Below the pieces are notes generated by a model that saw nothing but the letters and a program-made list of their open reading frames with translations, had not been told where the DNA came from and did no database searches. A stretch of 64,000 nucleotides of DNA from Diospyros lotus (taxonomy: Eukaryota > Streptophyta > Magnoliopsida > Ericales > Ebenaceae), in assembly GCF_014633365.1 (NCBI RefSeq), contig NC_068344.1, positions 16,259,669 to 16,323,668 on the forward strand, in the 5' to 3' direction. The translations under genes were made by a program, and so were the position numbers. Numbering within the stretch: position 1 is the stretch's first letter; every line of letters starts with the position of its first letter. Shown here in pieces: positions 1 to 10,654 of this stretch.

Positions 1-182
1 TTGATGCTGCAGTTATGGGATGAGGCTAAGGCTGTGGTTGCAGGCTAAGGCCGTGAGCCTTTTACTTATTTATTTGGGTCACAAAGACTCCGCATGTCTC
101 TTCTCATTCCACCGGTTTAACCTGGGTTAATCTATGTAATTAGTTTTTTCCTTTGTCTTTTTGTATTATAGCATATCAATTG
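1..182. repeat. Left copy of a decayed direct repeat, cut by the window edge
   Basis: This stretch matches, with many substitutions, 5890-6065 plus 7531-7588 near the other side of a 5.7-kb interval. Shared blocks include the gggctaaggc-type phrases, the 'ctcattccacc' block and the 'ctttgtctttttgta' block ending in 'catatca'. The two copies could be LTRs of an old element whose left end lies outside the window. No tRNA primer site follows this copy, so LTR identity is only inferred. Confidence 0.4.
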
Positions 183-414
183 CTCCCACTCTTTTTTCTA
201 GGTTTCTTAGGGAGAAGAGTAGTTCTCTTTTATTGATTATTTCACACATCCTTCTTTATTCGTGGGCACTTCTAGAGGTATTTTTTGCAAAATTTTTGAT
301 TAGTTCAAGGTTTTTTTTGTGTGGTTCCCAACTATAAAAAAGATAGGAGAGGCCTCATTTTTGTCTTAACTTGCCATTTTACCTTTTCTTTCTAGGGTTT
401 TCTTCTCTTACTTT

Positions 415-1180
415 TTGTCTTTCGTTTTCTTTCAGAGTGTTAAACGTATAGTGGTAGTTAATGCCAGTACCCAAGCCCACCACCGTTTTGTTGAGGATAG
501 GATAGCTTACTGGCATCGTGAGCATGGAAAGTGGACTATCCAATCTAGGAATGTTGATCAGGCCATTAGTAATGCCACAAAAGAATCTAACTCTTGCCAC
601 CAATCTTGTGAGAGTCTTTAGGAGCAGCTTGCTGGGAATCGAGGCATTGTACACTGATGAGGTTGGAGCTTTAGAGCGCGAGATGGATTAGCCAAGTTGG
701 GCTTGTGCTTCTCTCCATCTGGCAGTTGACTAGGGTCCCGCTAGGGAGGAGGAGATGCTGCGTGGACTGGAGGAGAAGCGAGATCACATTAGAGCGAAGG
801 TTGTTCGAGATTATCGCCTCTCACATGACTAATTCGAGAAGAATGAGGAGTATGTTGGGAGCTTCATGAAGCTTGGATTTTTCCTAGCATGTTCCTATTT
901 GGAGTCCTAAAGGCCTTGTGAGAGCTTTAATTAATTGGTCTACTCTGCCAAGGCTACTACAAGCGTCGAGTCCATGGATTGGTACAAGTATGAGCCTGGG
1001 GCCTTGAGTCCCAACACCTATCTCAGTTGTTCTTTGGTGGATAACCTAGAGAACTTGTCAGGCCCCTAAGAGCCTTATGTAGATGGGCCAGGTGCTCCTA
1101 AGGTGATTGGCATGCTCATTGGCCTAGATGTAGGCGAGGATCTTGATCACCCCATGGTTTATCCTTCTAATGACTGATTA
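415..1180 (+). pseudogene. Degenerate coding-like remnant, family unknown
   Basis: A 68-codon open frame at 415-621 is followed by stretches in the same direction that still read as protein but carry many stops, for example around 640, 820 and 900. The residues are mostly charged. It lies just inside the left copy of the decayed direct repeat. It may be a leftover of an accessory or gag-like ORF of an old LTR element. I do not recognise a domain and assign no function. Confidence 0.22.
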
Positions 1181-1532
1181 CATGGTGTTTTCCTCACTAT
1201 TGTACGTTTGTTATTTTTTGAGTGCTTGACCTTGGATTTGTAATGAGACAATGTATTCTTGTCTATTTTGATTTGTTTTGATGGCCTATACTTGTTTACG
1301 CCATTTTCAGCTCTATCGCCTTTTGATTTGTATGTCATTTTTGGTTTTAATATCTGTCGTTTCCTAGTTCTTTGGTTGAACTGGTTTGGCTAAAGAACTT
1401 ATTAGGCATTTCATAGTTTCATCGTATCACTTCTTTAGTTGCCCATTAGTTGCTAGGGAAGGTTGCCTTGTTGCTCCACAATATACTTTTTATGTTCTTA
1501 CAAGTGATTGTCATGAGTTCGAAGCAAATCCT

Positions 1533-2029
1533 GTTGGATCCTTAATCCAACGTTGGTGTCATATGTGAATAATTATGCATTGCGGGCTATTAAATAATCT
1601 TAAGCCCAATTAAAAGTGATTTGTTAAATTTTGGGCCATTTGGGCTTTAATGTATCTAATAGAGTGTGGGCCTTTAATGTGTAGATACTTAAAGGATAAT
1701 TCTATTTTCTTGATGGGCTAAAACAAAATTATCAATAGGGTAATGGGTTGTTACCTCTATAAATATAGCGGTTATGGTCCCCAGGTCATACGAACGAATC
1801 AGTTTTATTTTTGTATCCCATCATCAGAAACTACTTACAAAGAGAAACTTAAAGGATTATCTCAGAAATTCGTATTAATCTGGAAGGCTCGCCGCACGGA
1901 TCTAAAGAGATATAATCATTATGGATTCAGGTACGCTTCCATTTATTGTTTATTTATTCTTGATGATTTGACATGAATATTCTTGGTATTCGGGTGATAG
2001 TTTTCACAAAAGATTTAAAGTTTGCAACA
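1533..2029 (+). repeat. 5' LTR of copia I
   Basis: It begins TGTTGGATCC and ends TTTGCAACA, giving a TGTTG...CAACA terminal inverted repeat. A TATA-like 'ctataaatata' at about 1757 is the likely promoter. It is followed two bases later by the tRNA primer site, which fixes its 3' end. The left end rests on the inverted-repeat match only, because no second LTR is present for comparison. Confidence 0.7.
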
Positions 2030-2031
2030 AG

Positions 2032-2043
2032 TGGTATCAGAGC
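2032..2043 (+). promoter_or_regulatory. Primer-binding site of copia I (initiator Met-tRNA type)
   Basis: TGGTATCAGAGC is the standard plant copia primer-binding sequence, complementary to the 3' end of initiator Met-tRNA. It sits immediately after the LTR. Confidence 0.85.
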
Positions 2044-2912
2044 CCTTTTCATGTTAAGTCATTAAGAATCATATTATTTTGATCCATGATTTATTTGGAT
2101 ATACTAGTTCTTTTAAACCAAAATTTTATGGGTTAAGTAGCGGCACAGGCTTCTGGTCATGACATTAAGAAGAGAAAGCCACGATAAGTGGCCACGGCAT
2201 CAAGGATGGCAGCAGCCAAATAGCCGTTGCATTAAAGTAATGAAAGCAGCGGCTATCTTGCCCCTACATCAAGAAAGTCGCGGCCAGTGGCCGCGGCCGC
2301 AACGTTCAGTTTCCCTAGGGAAGGAAACCCCTAGGGTTTCTAGACATAGGCCCATAAGGCCTATAAAAGGAAGGTAAATTCAGTAAAGCATTTTTTTAAA
2401 CAGTTTTTTTTTTCATTTATTTTCTTTAAAAATAGTTTTTTATTAAAAAAAATGGGGATTATTTTTTGGTGCAATTTTAAATTCGAATATTGGCATGATT
2501 ATATATATATATTTTAAAATAAATGAATTAAAACAACATGTCGTCAAAGTGACCTCTCTTGTGGAAATTAATTTGTTTTGAAATATAAATGGTTGTGTAC
2601 ATGTAACTTGTGTGAATGTGTATCGGCCTAAAGGAAGGTAAATATTTACCAGAATTGCATGTGCACTTGTGGTAATAAATGCCTGATAATTATTTGGTTT
2701 TACATATGACCAATAAATCGACCCAAAGGAAGATTTATTGTTTGTTGTGTTATTATTATCAGTATTTGATTACTACACCAAGATATCATTTACAAGTTAA
2801 TATTTTATTCAAAGATGAAATTATTAATGGAGTGTCCGGTATCTTGAGATGGAATTTGTCTTTATTTGAATTTATTTTTGTTTTGAGACTTATATGAGCT
2901 TGTTTTATTTGT

Positions 2913-4455
2913 TTGTTTGTCGTTCTCTGTTCAGCACTCGCTCATGCTAATATTACTGCCACTATCAATTCTATTCCTATGTTAAATGGCTTTAACTTCA
3001 AGTCATGGCAAGAGAACCTCAAGATAGTTCTCGAAGTCATGGATCTTGACCTTGCGATAAGGGTTGATTCTCTAGCACCTCTTACGGATTCGAGTACCTC
3101 TGATCAAAGGAAGGAGATGGAAAAGTAGGAGAGATCAAATCGCATGTGCATGATGATCATGAAGAAAGTCATTCCGGAAGTATTTAGGGGCACAATATCT
3201 GAAAAGATTACTGCGGCTAAGGATTTCCTTGCGGATATTGAAAAGAGGTTTGCCAAGAATGAAAAGGCTGAAATTGGTATACTCTTGGCAAGCCTAATTT
3301 CAATGAGGTATAAGGGTAAAGGAAACATCAGGGAGTACATCATGGAGATGTCTCATCTTGCTTCTAAGTTGAAAGCACTTAAGCTTGAACTCTCAGAGGA
3401 ATTGCTAGTGCATCTGGTTTTGATTTCACTTCCAACACAATTTAACCAGTTTAAGGTGAGCTACAACTGTCAGAAAGAGACTTAGTCTCTGAATGGGCTT
3501 ATCTCACACTGTGTTCTAGAAAAGGAAATACTGAAGCAAGATAAGACAGAAAGTGCTTACTTGGCATCAACCTCTAAGGACAAAGTAAGGAAAAGGAAGA
3601 AGGATATGGAAGCTGCAGGTACAACACCTCATAAGAAGCAACAAAAGAAACCGACTAACTCAGTTGGTAAGAGTTGTTTCTTCTGTGGAGTTGAAGGGCA
3701 TCAAAAGAAGCATTGCACTAACTATCACGCATGACGTGCTAAGAAATGTATGCTTCTTAATTTGGTTTGTTCTCAGGTTAATTTAATTTCGATACCTAAA
3801 CACATGTGGTGGATAGATTCTTGTGCAACAACTCATATCAGTGTGTCTATGCAGGGTTGCTTGAGTTGCCGAAAGCCAAATGATGTTGAAAGATACATCT
3901 ATGTGGGCGATGGCAAGACGGTTCAAGTTGAGGCAATAGGAAAATTTAGATTATTGTTAATGACTTGATTTTATATGGATCTTGATGAAACATTTATTGT
4001 ACCCTCTTTTAGATGGAATTTGATTTCTATTTTTGCTTTGGACAAATTTAGTTATTCTTGTTCATTTGGAAATAGAAAATTTAGTTTGTTTCATGATTCA
4101 AAATTGATTGGTTTATGTTCTTTGTTAGGCTATGATAATCTTTATTTAATTGATACAATTGCTTCATATAATGAATCCCTGTAATTAAATACACGAGGTG
4201 TAAGGAGAAAATTAACAACTGAGAATTCAGTTGCATTATGGCATAAGAGATTAGGTCATATCTCCAGACAGAGAATTGAGAGACTTGTGTCAGACAAAAT
4301 TCTAGATCCCTTAAATTTCACAAATTTTGATGTTTGTGTTAACTGTATAAAGGGAAAACAAACCAGTAAAAGAAGATTTGAAACCAACAGGACTATGGAC
4401 GTCTTAGAACTTATACATACGGATATTTGTGGGCCTTTCCCTATGGTTGCTTGTG
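2913..4455 (+). pseudogene. Broken copia gag-pol: gag, zinc knuckle, protease, pre-integrase, start of integrase
   Basis: Gag occupies about 2913-3735 and contains the 'LNGFNFKSWQENL' motif and a CCHC knuckle (C-FFCG-VEGHQKKHC) at about 3680-3720. The protease follows with WWIDSCATTHIS near 3810; the usual DSG triad reads DSC here, which would remove a key glycine. The GAG-pre-integrase motif LWHKRLGHIS lies near 4240, and the integrase N-terminus reads IHTDICGPFP near 4410-4440. Homology to copia polyproteins then ends abruptly. Multiple stop codons make this a pseudogene. Confidence 0.85.
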
Positions 4456-4460
4456 ATAGA

Positions 4461-5570
4461 GTTGTAACCTGGGAGGCAATCATAAGAGTTGTGAGTTGGT
4501 TGCATTTCTAGTTAATCTTGGACATATTTTGATTAATATCAGTATTTCTCTTTTAATATGTGGCAATACGTTCATCTTTATATTTTACTATTTAGATGAT
4601 TCCCAAAGAGTGTAACAATGTCAATCAAGTTATGATGAGATCGTACTAATGAGATTGAATGATTGATGCTTCATTCTTAAACTATTCCTAGTCATAGGAT
4701 TATAGAGTGGGGCCTTTATAGTACCGTCAAGAGTAGTACACACTATGCATGCTCATAAAGAGGGTAATTGATCTCATTGACTACTTGTGTGGTGACACTA
4801 ATGCAAGTGTGTAGGTGCTCATTGGTGAATGAGTTCACTGAACGACCTAACTTGAAAACACCCAAATGGTAATTCTTACTAAATGTCAATTGGGAGTTCT
4901 ATGTGGCAACAGGTGCTAGTAATCTCTTTTCCTGAGGTACCACAATTATCTTATATGAGGAGTGTCATGTTTTGATGCCACTGTATGGGGTCCAGTAAGA
5001 TGGGTCCCTAATAGGGTGGTTATTGAGTAACATATTAAAAAGTAAAGAACACTTCAAATAATATATATGATATATTATATTGAAAAGAAAATTACACTTT
5101 CATTATATATAATATGTGACATATTATATTGAAAATAAAATGGCCATCTCCTCCTATATAAATAGTTGATCATGGAGAGAATTAGAAGTGTATAAGAAAC
5201 ATTTAGCTATTTGCAAGTTGTTGCTACATTTTCTCTTGGCGATAAGCTTTATTCATTCTCATTCTAGTTGGAATTCTCTTAACCATTACTCCTATTTTGC
5301 TCTTGATTCCATTCTTGCTAGTGTAACAAGTCTAACCCAATAAAGAGTCTATTGATTTTTGGAATCCATTTAACTTTCATCTCCTGCATTTAGTTTGGCT
5401 AGCACATAAGTTAAGTTGTAGGATTCATTCCTTACTTGAAGCATAGATTAACTAGGCCCCTCGTGCTTTCGATAGACGGTTTGGTCTAACCGATTATTTG
5501 TTCGAGAGCTTTTGGTGTGCAACCGTTGTTGCCCCGGAGGAGATTCCAGCCTCTACATCAGACTTCAAAT
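4461..5570. other. No gene; repeat-like, possibly a decayed LTR
   Basis: No coding region is recognisable. A 'tcctatataaatag' TATA-like stretch near 5152 precedes a leader-like segment, and a block ending in 'cctctaca' lies near 5555, as in many LTRs. The edges cannot be set and no second copy is present. The rest of 5571-5890 is featureless. Confidence 0.25.
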
Positions 5571-6065
5571 TAACCACTGTGAGGTATATATGCTAAACCC
5601 ACTATAGAATGGTTTGATTTTATATTGCTTATGGTCATGGGAAATCGAGTCTTGCAAGGTGGTCTTGAACTTATTTCCGTTGCGTTCTTATTTATGTTTT
5701 TGAAAATGGTAAAACCCTTGTATTTATACACCAAGAGTTGGTGTTCCATTTCAGTTGTCACTGGATATTCCTATGCATCCTGAGGAACGGAAGGGCTGCG
5801 AGCCCTCAGGGACTATGGGCCCTTTACGATTGCAGCCCTTAAGGGATGTGGTATAAGGCCGTAGTCGCGGGCTTCAGCCACAATTGTTGGCTGAGGTCGC
5901 AGCTACGGGATGACGTCACAATTACATGCTAAGGCCATGTACTAAGCCTGTGGCTGCGAGTTGAGGTCGCGGGCTAAGGCTACTGGTCCTTATGGGCTTC
6001 GAGCCCTCCATGTGCTTATTTGGGTCGTGAAGATTTTGCATCCCTTTTCTCATTCCACCCATTTG

Positions 6066-7522
6066 TAGGAGTGTGCATTTTTTTGATTTAACCGAACCGA
6101 CCGAACCGGTCAGTTCGGTTCGATTTTGTAGCTTATCGATTAGCGGTTCAGTTAATGGGTTGGCTGGGGTTCGGTTCTGTTTATCGATTCGGTTTAGTTC
6201 AACCGATTACCCGAAAAACTGAATCGACCGAAGTATGGAATGACGTCATTTTGTGTTTAGAAAGAACCCACCCTCCCTCTCCAACCCTCGCGCCTCATTG
6301 CCATTTGTCGTTCAATTTGAAACCCTAACCCCCTTTCGAGAGACTTCCGAAGATTCAGAAAGAGAGAGAGTGAAACCCTAACCCCCTTTCGAACCCAGAT
6401 CGTCGACGTTCCCGCTGTCCGTTGCCCTCGGTTCCTTTCCTTCATCGCCTCCGACATCCGTCGCCCTCTGCTAATTCTGTGTCTTCAACATTCTCTGTGT
6501 AGATCAGAAGGTGAACGCACTTCGCTCGAAACATTCGAAGACTGAACAGCGTAGGAGGAGCAAGATTAACGAGAGGCAAGAACCACGATCCTTCTATTTT
6601 GTTGTTTGCTATGTTATTATTTGTGTACATTAAACTGGAAGGAAAATGGTTCATTGCTCAGTGTATGGTTGTGATGATATATTTAATGTATTGGCTGTCG
6701 ATCTCTGCCACATGGTGTCTTTTTAGTGAAATTTTGTGAATTAACTCGAACTTCTTGGTAGTCTTCAATTTTCGTATCCAGTGCTAAATTCCTCATTAAG
6801 TAAACTCTTGGTTAAGGTTCAAGAGATAAAACCCTTCAGAGGTGTTTCACGGGCATAGCTAGATGTTGGCTTGATTTAAATCTCTTGAACAGTCTGTTTA
6901 AGGGATAGCCATGGAGACGATGAACAATTTTAATTAAGTCGAAGTTAGTTGAAACAAGAATGTTATTGATGAACTATAGGTATTGTAATGTTTTAAGATT
7001 TTTGAGAAAACCATTTTCCAATGAGTGTCATTAGAAAATTCAGTTTTAAGCACTATGTTGTCAGAAGACCAACTTAGTTGATTATATTTGTTTTTCCCCT
7101 GTAAAAGACTTTGAGGAAATAAATATAGAATGCATTGTATCATCTTTGGTTGCTAAGTTTATTGTTTTGAAATAGTTGTGTACCATGTTTTAAATGTTTT
7201 TTGTTCAATACATGTAAAAGCTTGCTCCGTTTTATATATAAGCAGTAAGCTCAGTTTTGGGTGTGTTTTATGTTCTGTTAGTTCAGTGTCAATCTCGGTT
7301 AATTCAGTTTTTGATTAATTTCGGTTTGGTTTGGTTCGGTTGTTGGGTAGATTAATTGGTTCGATTATCGGTTCGGTTAGACTAATTTGGAAATCGGTTT
7401 GAACCGGTTCGATTATTTCGGTTAGTATTTTTTTTCGGTTCGGTTATAGAGTTCGAGGTGATTCGGTTTGGTTTGCTAAAAATCGGCCAGTTTGGTTCGG
7501 TTAAACCGAATGCACACCCCTA
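6066..7522. mobile_element. Non-autonomous hAT transposon (1457 bp) carrying a host exon
   Basis: The termini are TAGGAGTGTGCATT at the left and, on the other strand, TAGGGGTGTGCATT at the right. The perfect 8-bp duplication CCCATTTG flanks it (6058-6065 and 7523-7530). An 8-bp duplication with TAGGGGTG-type ends is diagnostic of hAT elements. Subterminal CGGTT/AACCG repeats cover roughly the first and last 170-250 bp, as in this plant family. There is no transposase. The interior carries a captured exon of a bHLH gene (6503-6575) with probable intron sequence on both sides. Confidence 0.9.
6503..6575 (+). pseudogene. Captured exon of a BIM-type bHLH transcription factor
   Basis: After a splice-acceptor-like 'ttctctgtgtag' the sequence reads DQKVNALRSKHSKTEQRRRS and continues KINER, then meets a donor-like AG|GCAAG. 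This is the basic region of a plant bHLH factor: the H-x3-E-x3-R residues that contact E/G-boxes are all present. The DQK...RSKHS.TEQRRRSKIN context resembles the BES1-interacting BIM proteins. Only this 73-nt exon is seen; helix 1, loop and helix 2 are absent. The donor is GC rather than GT. It lies inside the hAT element, so it is a transduplicated fragment and not a functional gene. The BIM assignment is from family knowledge. Confidence 0.68.
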
Positions 7523-7588
7523 CCCATTTGACCTGAATTAATCTATTTAATTAATTTTTCCCTTTTACTTTGTCTTTTTGTACTATGG

Positions 7589-7963
7589 CATATCAGATGT
7601 TTTTTTTATCAAGTTATTACAAAATAAAAAAGATTATAAAATGATCTTAGAGACGCGTAAATATAAACGTAAATAATATTATAAATTTAAATTTTTGTTC
7701 TAGAATTGTTAATTGGGAGGGTTTCATAATAAAAAAAGAGTCAAAATTTTAATTTTAAATCAACATTAAGTAAGTGTTCAGTACATTTTAAGTTATTAGA
7801 AGTTGAGAATATAAAAAATATTTGAAAATGAATATAATGTCAAACTTTCAATAAATATATATTTAATTATAATAAAAATTTTATTAATATAATAATAACA
7901 AAATATTTTTCCTCATATTTTTTCATGATTTTCTGTTAGTTACAGCCTGACACAAAGAGAGAA

Positions 7964-7998
<35 letters not shown>

Positions 7999-8840
7999 AG
8001 TAGAGGGAGAACTGGAAGGGGCGCATTTGCCACAATACACGTGGCGTGCCTCTGCTGGCCGGATGGACCAGGTCTAGCATAGAATTTTCTATTTCTAATG
8101 GCTTCCTACTGTTGTGGCCCAGCAACCTCCTGCCAAAGCCTCTCCTAAGAGTGTCGACCATCAGAGACCCTTTGCACGCTATCGATATCAATGTTCCAGC
8201 TGTGGCATTGACCGCGTTACCTTGATTGAAGGCCTCAAAGCATCCTGCATGGTTTTTGCATGCGTTTCCAAAATCACTACCAGTACCATCTTTTCCATGA
8301 CACCCACGATATCAGGGCAAGGTGTGTTTTTGCTGTTTGAGCATGGGACAATTCCTTGTTCACTAGCTTGTTTCCACCTTACTGCAAGCAATTATAAGTT
8401 CAATTGAGACTGATCCTCATTAGCATTAACAATTGACACTATCTGCAAGTCGTCTTCTCTTTCATTGCTTTTTTTTTCCTATCGAACCTGACTCCAATTG
8501 ACTTTGTTAAAGACCCGGCCTGCGTTCTCATTTGCTTACTCTTTGAACCTCCTTTCTTCATGCCTGCATGATTTTTCTATCCTTTAGGTGAACAAAAGTG
8601 CTCGATTACCTCCCCAATACTCACATCCAAGCTTCGAGAATACCTTGACTAAGACTTGGTATGTTGTTTAAACTTGCTAGAATGTCCTTGTCCATGTGGG
8701 GAGAGACCCCTCGTCGACGAGACAGCTAGAGAAACTAGGCTGCCGCACATGAACACTGAAAAAACCCTTCTGCACCTGAAAGTTTTTAAAGAGAATGAAG
8801 AGCTAACTAACTTAAATCTTACAATCTAACCTTATGCTAC
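7589..8840. other. No supported gene; AT-rich then unclassified sequence
   Basis: 7589-7950 is very AT-rich. From 8000 to 8840 there are short overlapping open frames on both strands (e.g. 8114-8407) with no recognisable domain and no splice or codon evidence. I see nothing to annotate as a gene. Confidence 0.4.
7956..7999. repeat. (GA)n microsatellite
   Basis: About 44 bp of GA/GAAA repeats. Confidence 0.95.
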
Positions 8841-9747
8841 CTAACTTTTTGAATTAAAGCACCTTATCTCATTTGTGCTTTGGTCCCCTTGTTTGTGCCC
8901 TTTTCTCTTCTTACATTTTCTTTGATTAAATATTCTTATTTTCAAGAACTTGTTGAACTTCCTTGCAACGAGGGCTATGTCTTCATTTTCATCGTTTCCT
9001 TTTTCCTCACTTTGATCCTTTTCAACTTTAAGTGACAACTCTTTTTCTTCTTAGACTCTTCCACTTGATCCCTCCTTATCATAATTTCATGGATCAACAA
9101 AGAGGCGAGCAACTCATCAAATGTATTCAAATCATTTGCCTCTTGAATTATCGTCACCTTGGGATCCAATATCCTTCACTAAATTCTAAGGATCTTCCTT
9201 ACTTTTTTTCCATTTGAGTACAACTTCCCCAAGGATTCTAGGCTAGTAGTGATGTCGTTGAATCTTGTAAACATTTCTTTGATGACCTCATTTTCCTTCA
9301 TAGAGAATATCTCATAGTCATGAGTAAGCAAGTTGATTTTTGTCTCCTTACTTGATTAGTTCCTTTGCATGTTACTTCAAATTTGTGCCAAATTTCCTTA
9401 GTCGTCTTGCATGTAGATACTCGATTGAATTTTTCTAAACTTAATGAACAAAATAGGATGTTCATTGGTTTTGAGCTGCACAAATCCTTTAATCCTTTTT
9501 TCTCCATTCATTGATATCTTCCATTGAGGGTACTTTCATTCCATCATAGCCTTCAAGATCTTGGCATCTTACATTAAGTAGCAAAAGGTCATTTTTTTTT
9601 TCCAATACTTATATATAGTTGGTTCCATCAAAGTAGAGTGGCCTAGTGGTACTTTGTCTTTTGGCTTCAGTTCCAATAATGTGTCATTTTATAAGATTCT
9701 CCTTACCTTGTTAAACTTGAAAAACATGGAGATTGACTCTAATACCA
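8841..9747 (-). mobile_element. Minus-strand copia gag remnant with primer-binding site
   Basis: Read on the minus strand, a primer-like TTGGTATTAGAGTC (9735-9748) is followed by a decayed gag. The order is: PLYFDGTNY near 9640; a UBN2-like core at 9298-9507 with LEKFNRVSTCKTTKEIWHKF; then DPKVTIIQEANDLNTFDELL (8975-9169); then the segment DIALVARKFNKFLK (8841-9038). It breaks off in the zinc knuckle at 'EIRCF'. Frameshifts separate the blocks. Sequence beyond 9749 towards about 10550 has LTR-like phrases but no definable far end. Confidence 0.75.
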
Positions 9748-10576
9748 ATTCTTAGACAAGCTTTGCTTGTATGACACCTCAGACCTAAAAGGATGAGTTT
9801 TTTAAAAAAAATATTTTTTGAAAAGCAATTAGTATAAATGTTGGAAATTTTGTAATTAAAATGAAATGTAATGAAAAGTTTTGTGAATAAATAAAAGCAT
9901 AAGAGATAAAAATATTTTAGAGTGGTTCTGTTATCCCGATCTACATCCGCTACTCTAGTTCCCTGTTAGAGATTTCTAAATTCACTAGAAATGAATTAAA
10001 TAAATGCAATAGCTAAAAATTCACACTAACTAGCCTTTTAACACACCTGTTAGGAAATTTAAAAAATACAAGAATAAATAAATGATAAATACAACTCTTA
10101 ATAATAGAAATCTCTCTGATCCTTTTTCTAAAACAAGGCTAAAAATGAAGTTTACAATAAATGATCAACCCTTGACATAAATGAATCTTTTCTAAGCTCA
10201 ATCTCTTTCTTCTCACTCTTCTTAAATGCCTTTGAACATCAAATTAGCTTGTAATTCTAGTTTGGAACATTTCAAATAGATTTCTAGCTGTTAAATTGAC
10301 AAGAATAACAAAAAACCAATTTGTAGATTTCTAGCCATTAATAAGTTCTAGAATTAAAACTGTCTACAATTTCAATATGCAGTCAATAGCTTGTTTTAAA
10401 ATTTGAAAAACCAGTCCATAATTTTTTTCACGTTTGAAAACCAATTGATTGTTTAACTCTAAAACATTGATTTAGAAGATATGAACTAAATTAGTTTGTC
10501 GTCGTTGTCGCTATTCGCTGCCATTATCGCCTTCCTTTCGTTTTCTTCTTCATTCCCAGTTATGATACTCATTTCA

Positions 10577-10590
10577 CACACACACACATA
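10577..10590. repeat. (CA)n microsatellite
   Basis: Short run of CA repeats followed by a TA-rich tail. Confidence 0.8.
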
Positions 10591-10654
10591 TGTATGCATA
10601 TATTCGTAATTAGCACTTTTAAAACTTCATATTTAAGATGGATGCCTAAGGGCT

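Larger units (their letters stand above)
1533..4460 (+). mobile_element. 5'-half of a Ty1/copia retrotransposon (copia I)
   Basis: The element has a 5' LTR (1533-2029), a primer-binding site, a long leader, gag with a CCHC knuckle, protease, GAG-pre-integrase domain and the first part of integrase. It then breaks off near 4455. There is no reverse transcriptase, RNase H or matching 3' LTR downstream, so about half of the element is missing. Several in-frame stops (near 3127, 3485, 3734, 3968 and 4184) show it is dead. Confidence 0.85.
5890..7588. repeat. Right copy of the decayed direct repeat, split by a hAT element
   Basis: This copy reads 5890-6065 and resumes at 7523-7588 after the hAT insertion. 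It matches 1-182, including the run from 'ctcattccaccc' to 'ggcatatca'. Removing the insertion and one 8-bp duplication makes the two halves contiguous with the left copy. Confidence 0.5.

Noticed and set aside
8114..8407. 97-codon plus-strand frame with overlapping minus-strand frames
   Set aside because: No domain, no splice context, and equal-quality frames on the opposite strand.
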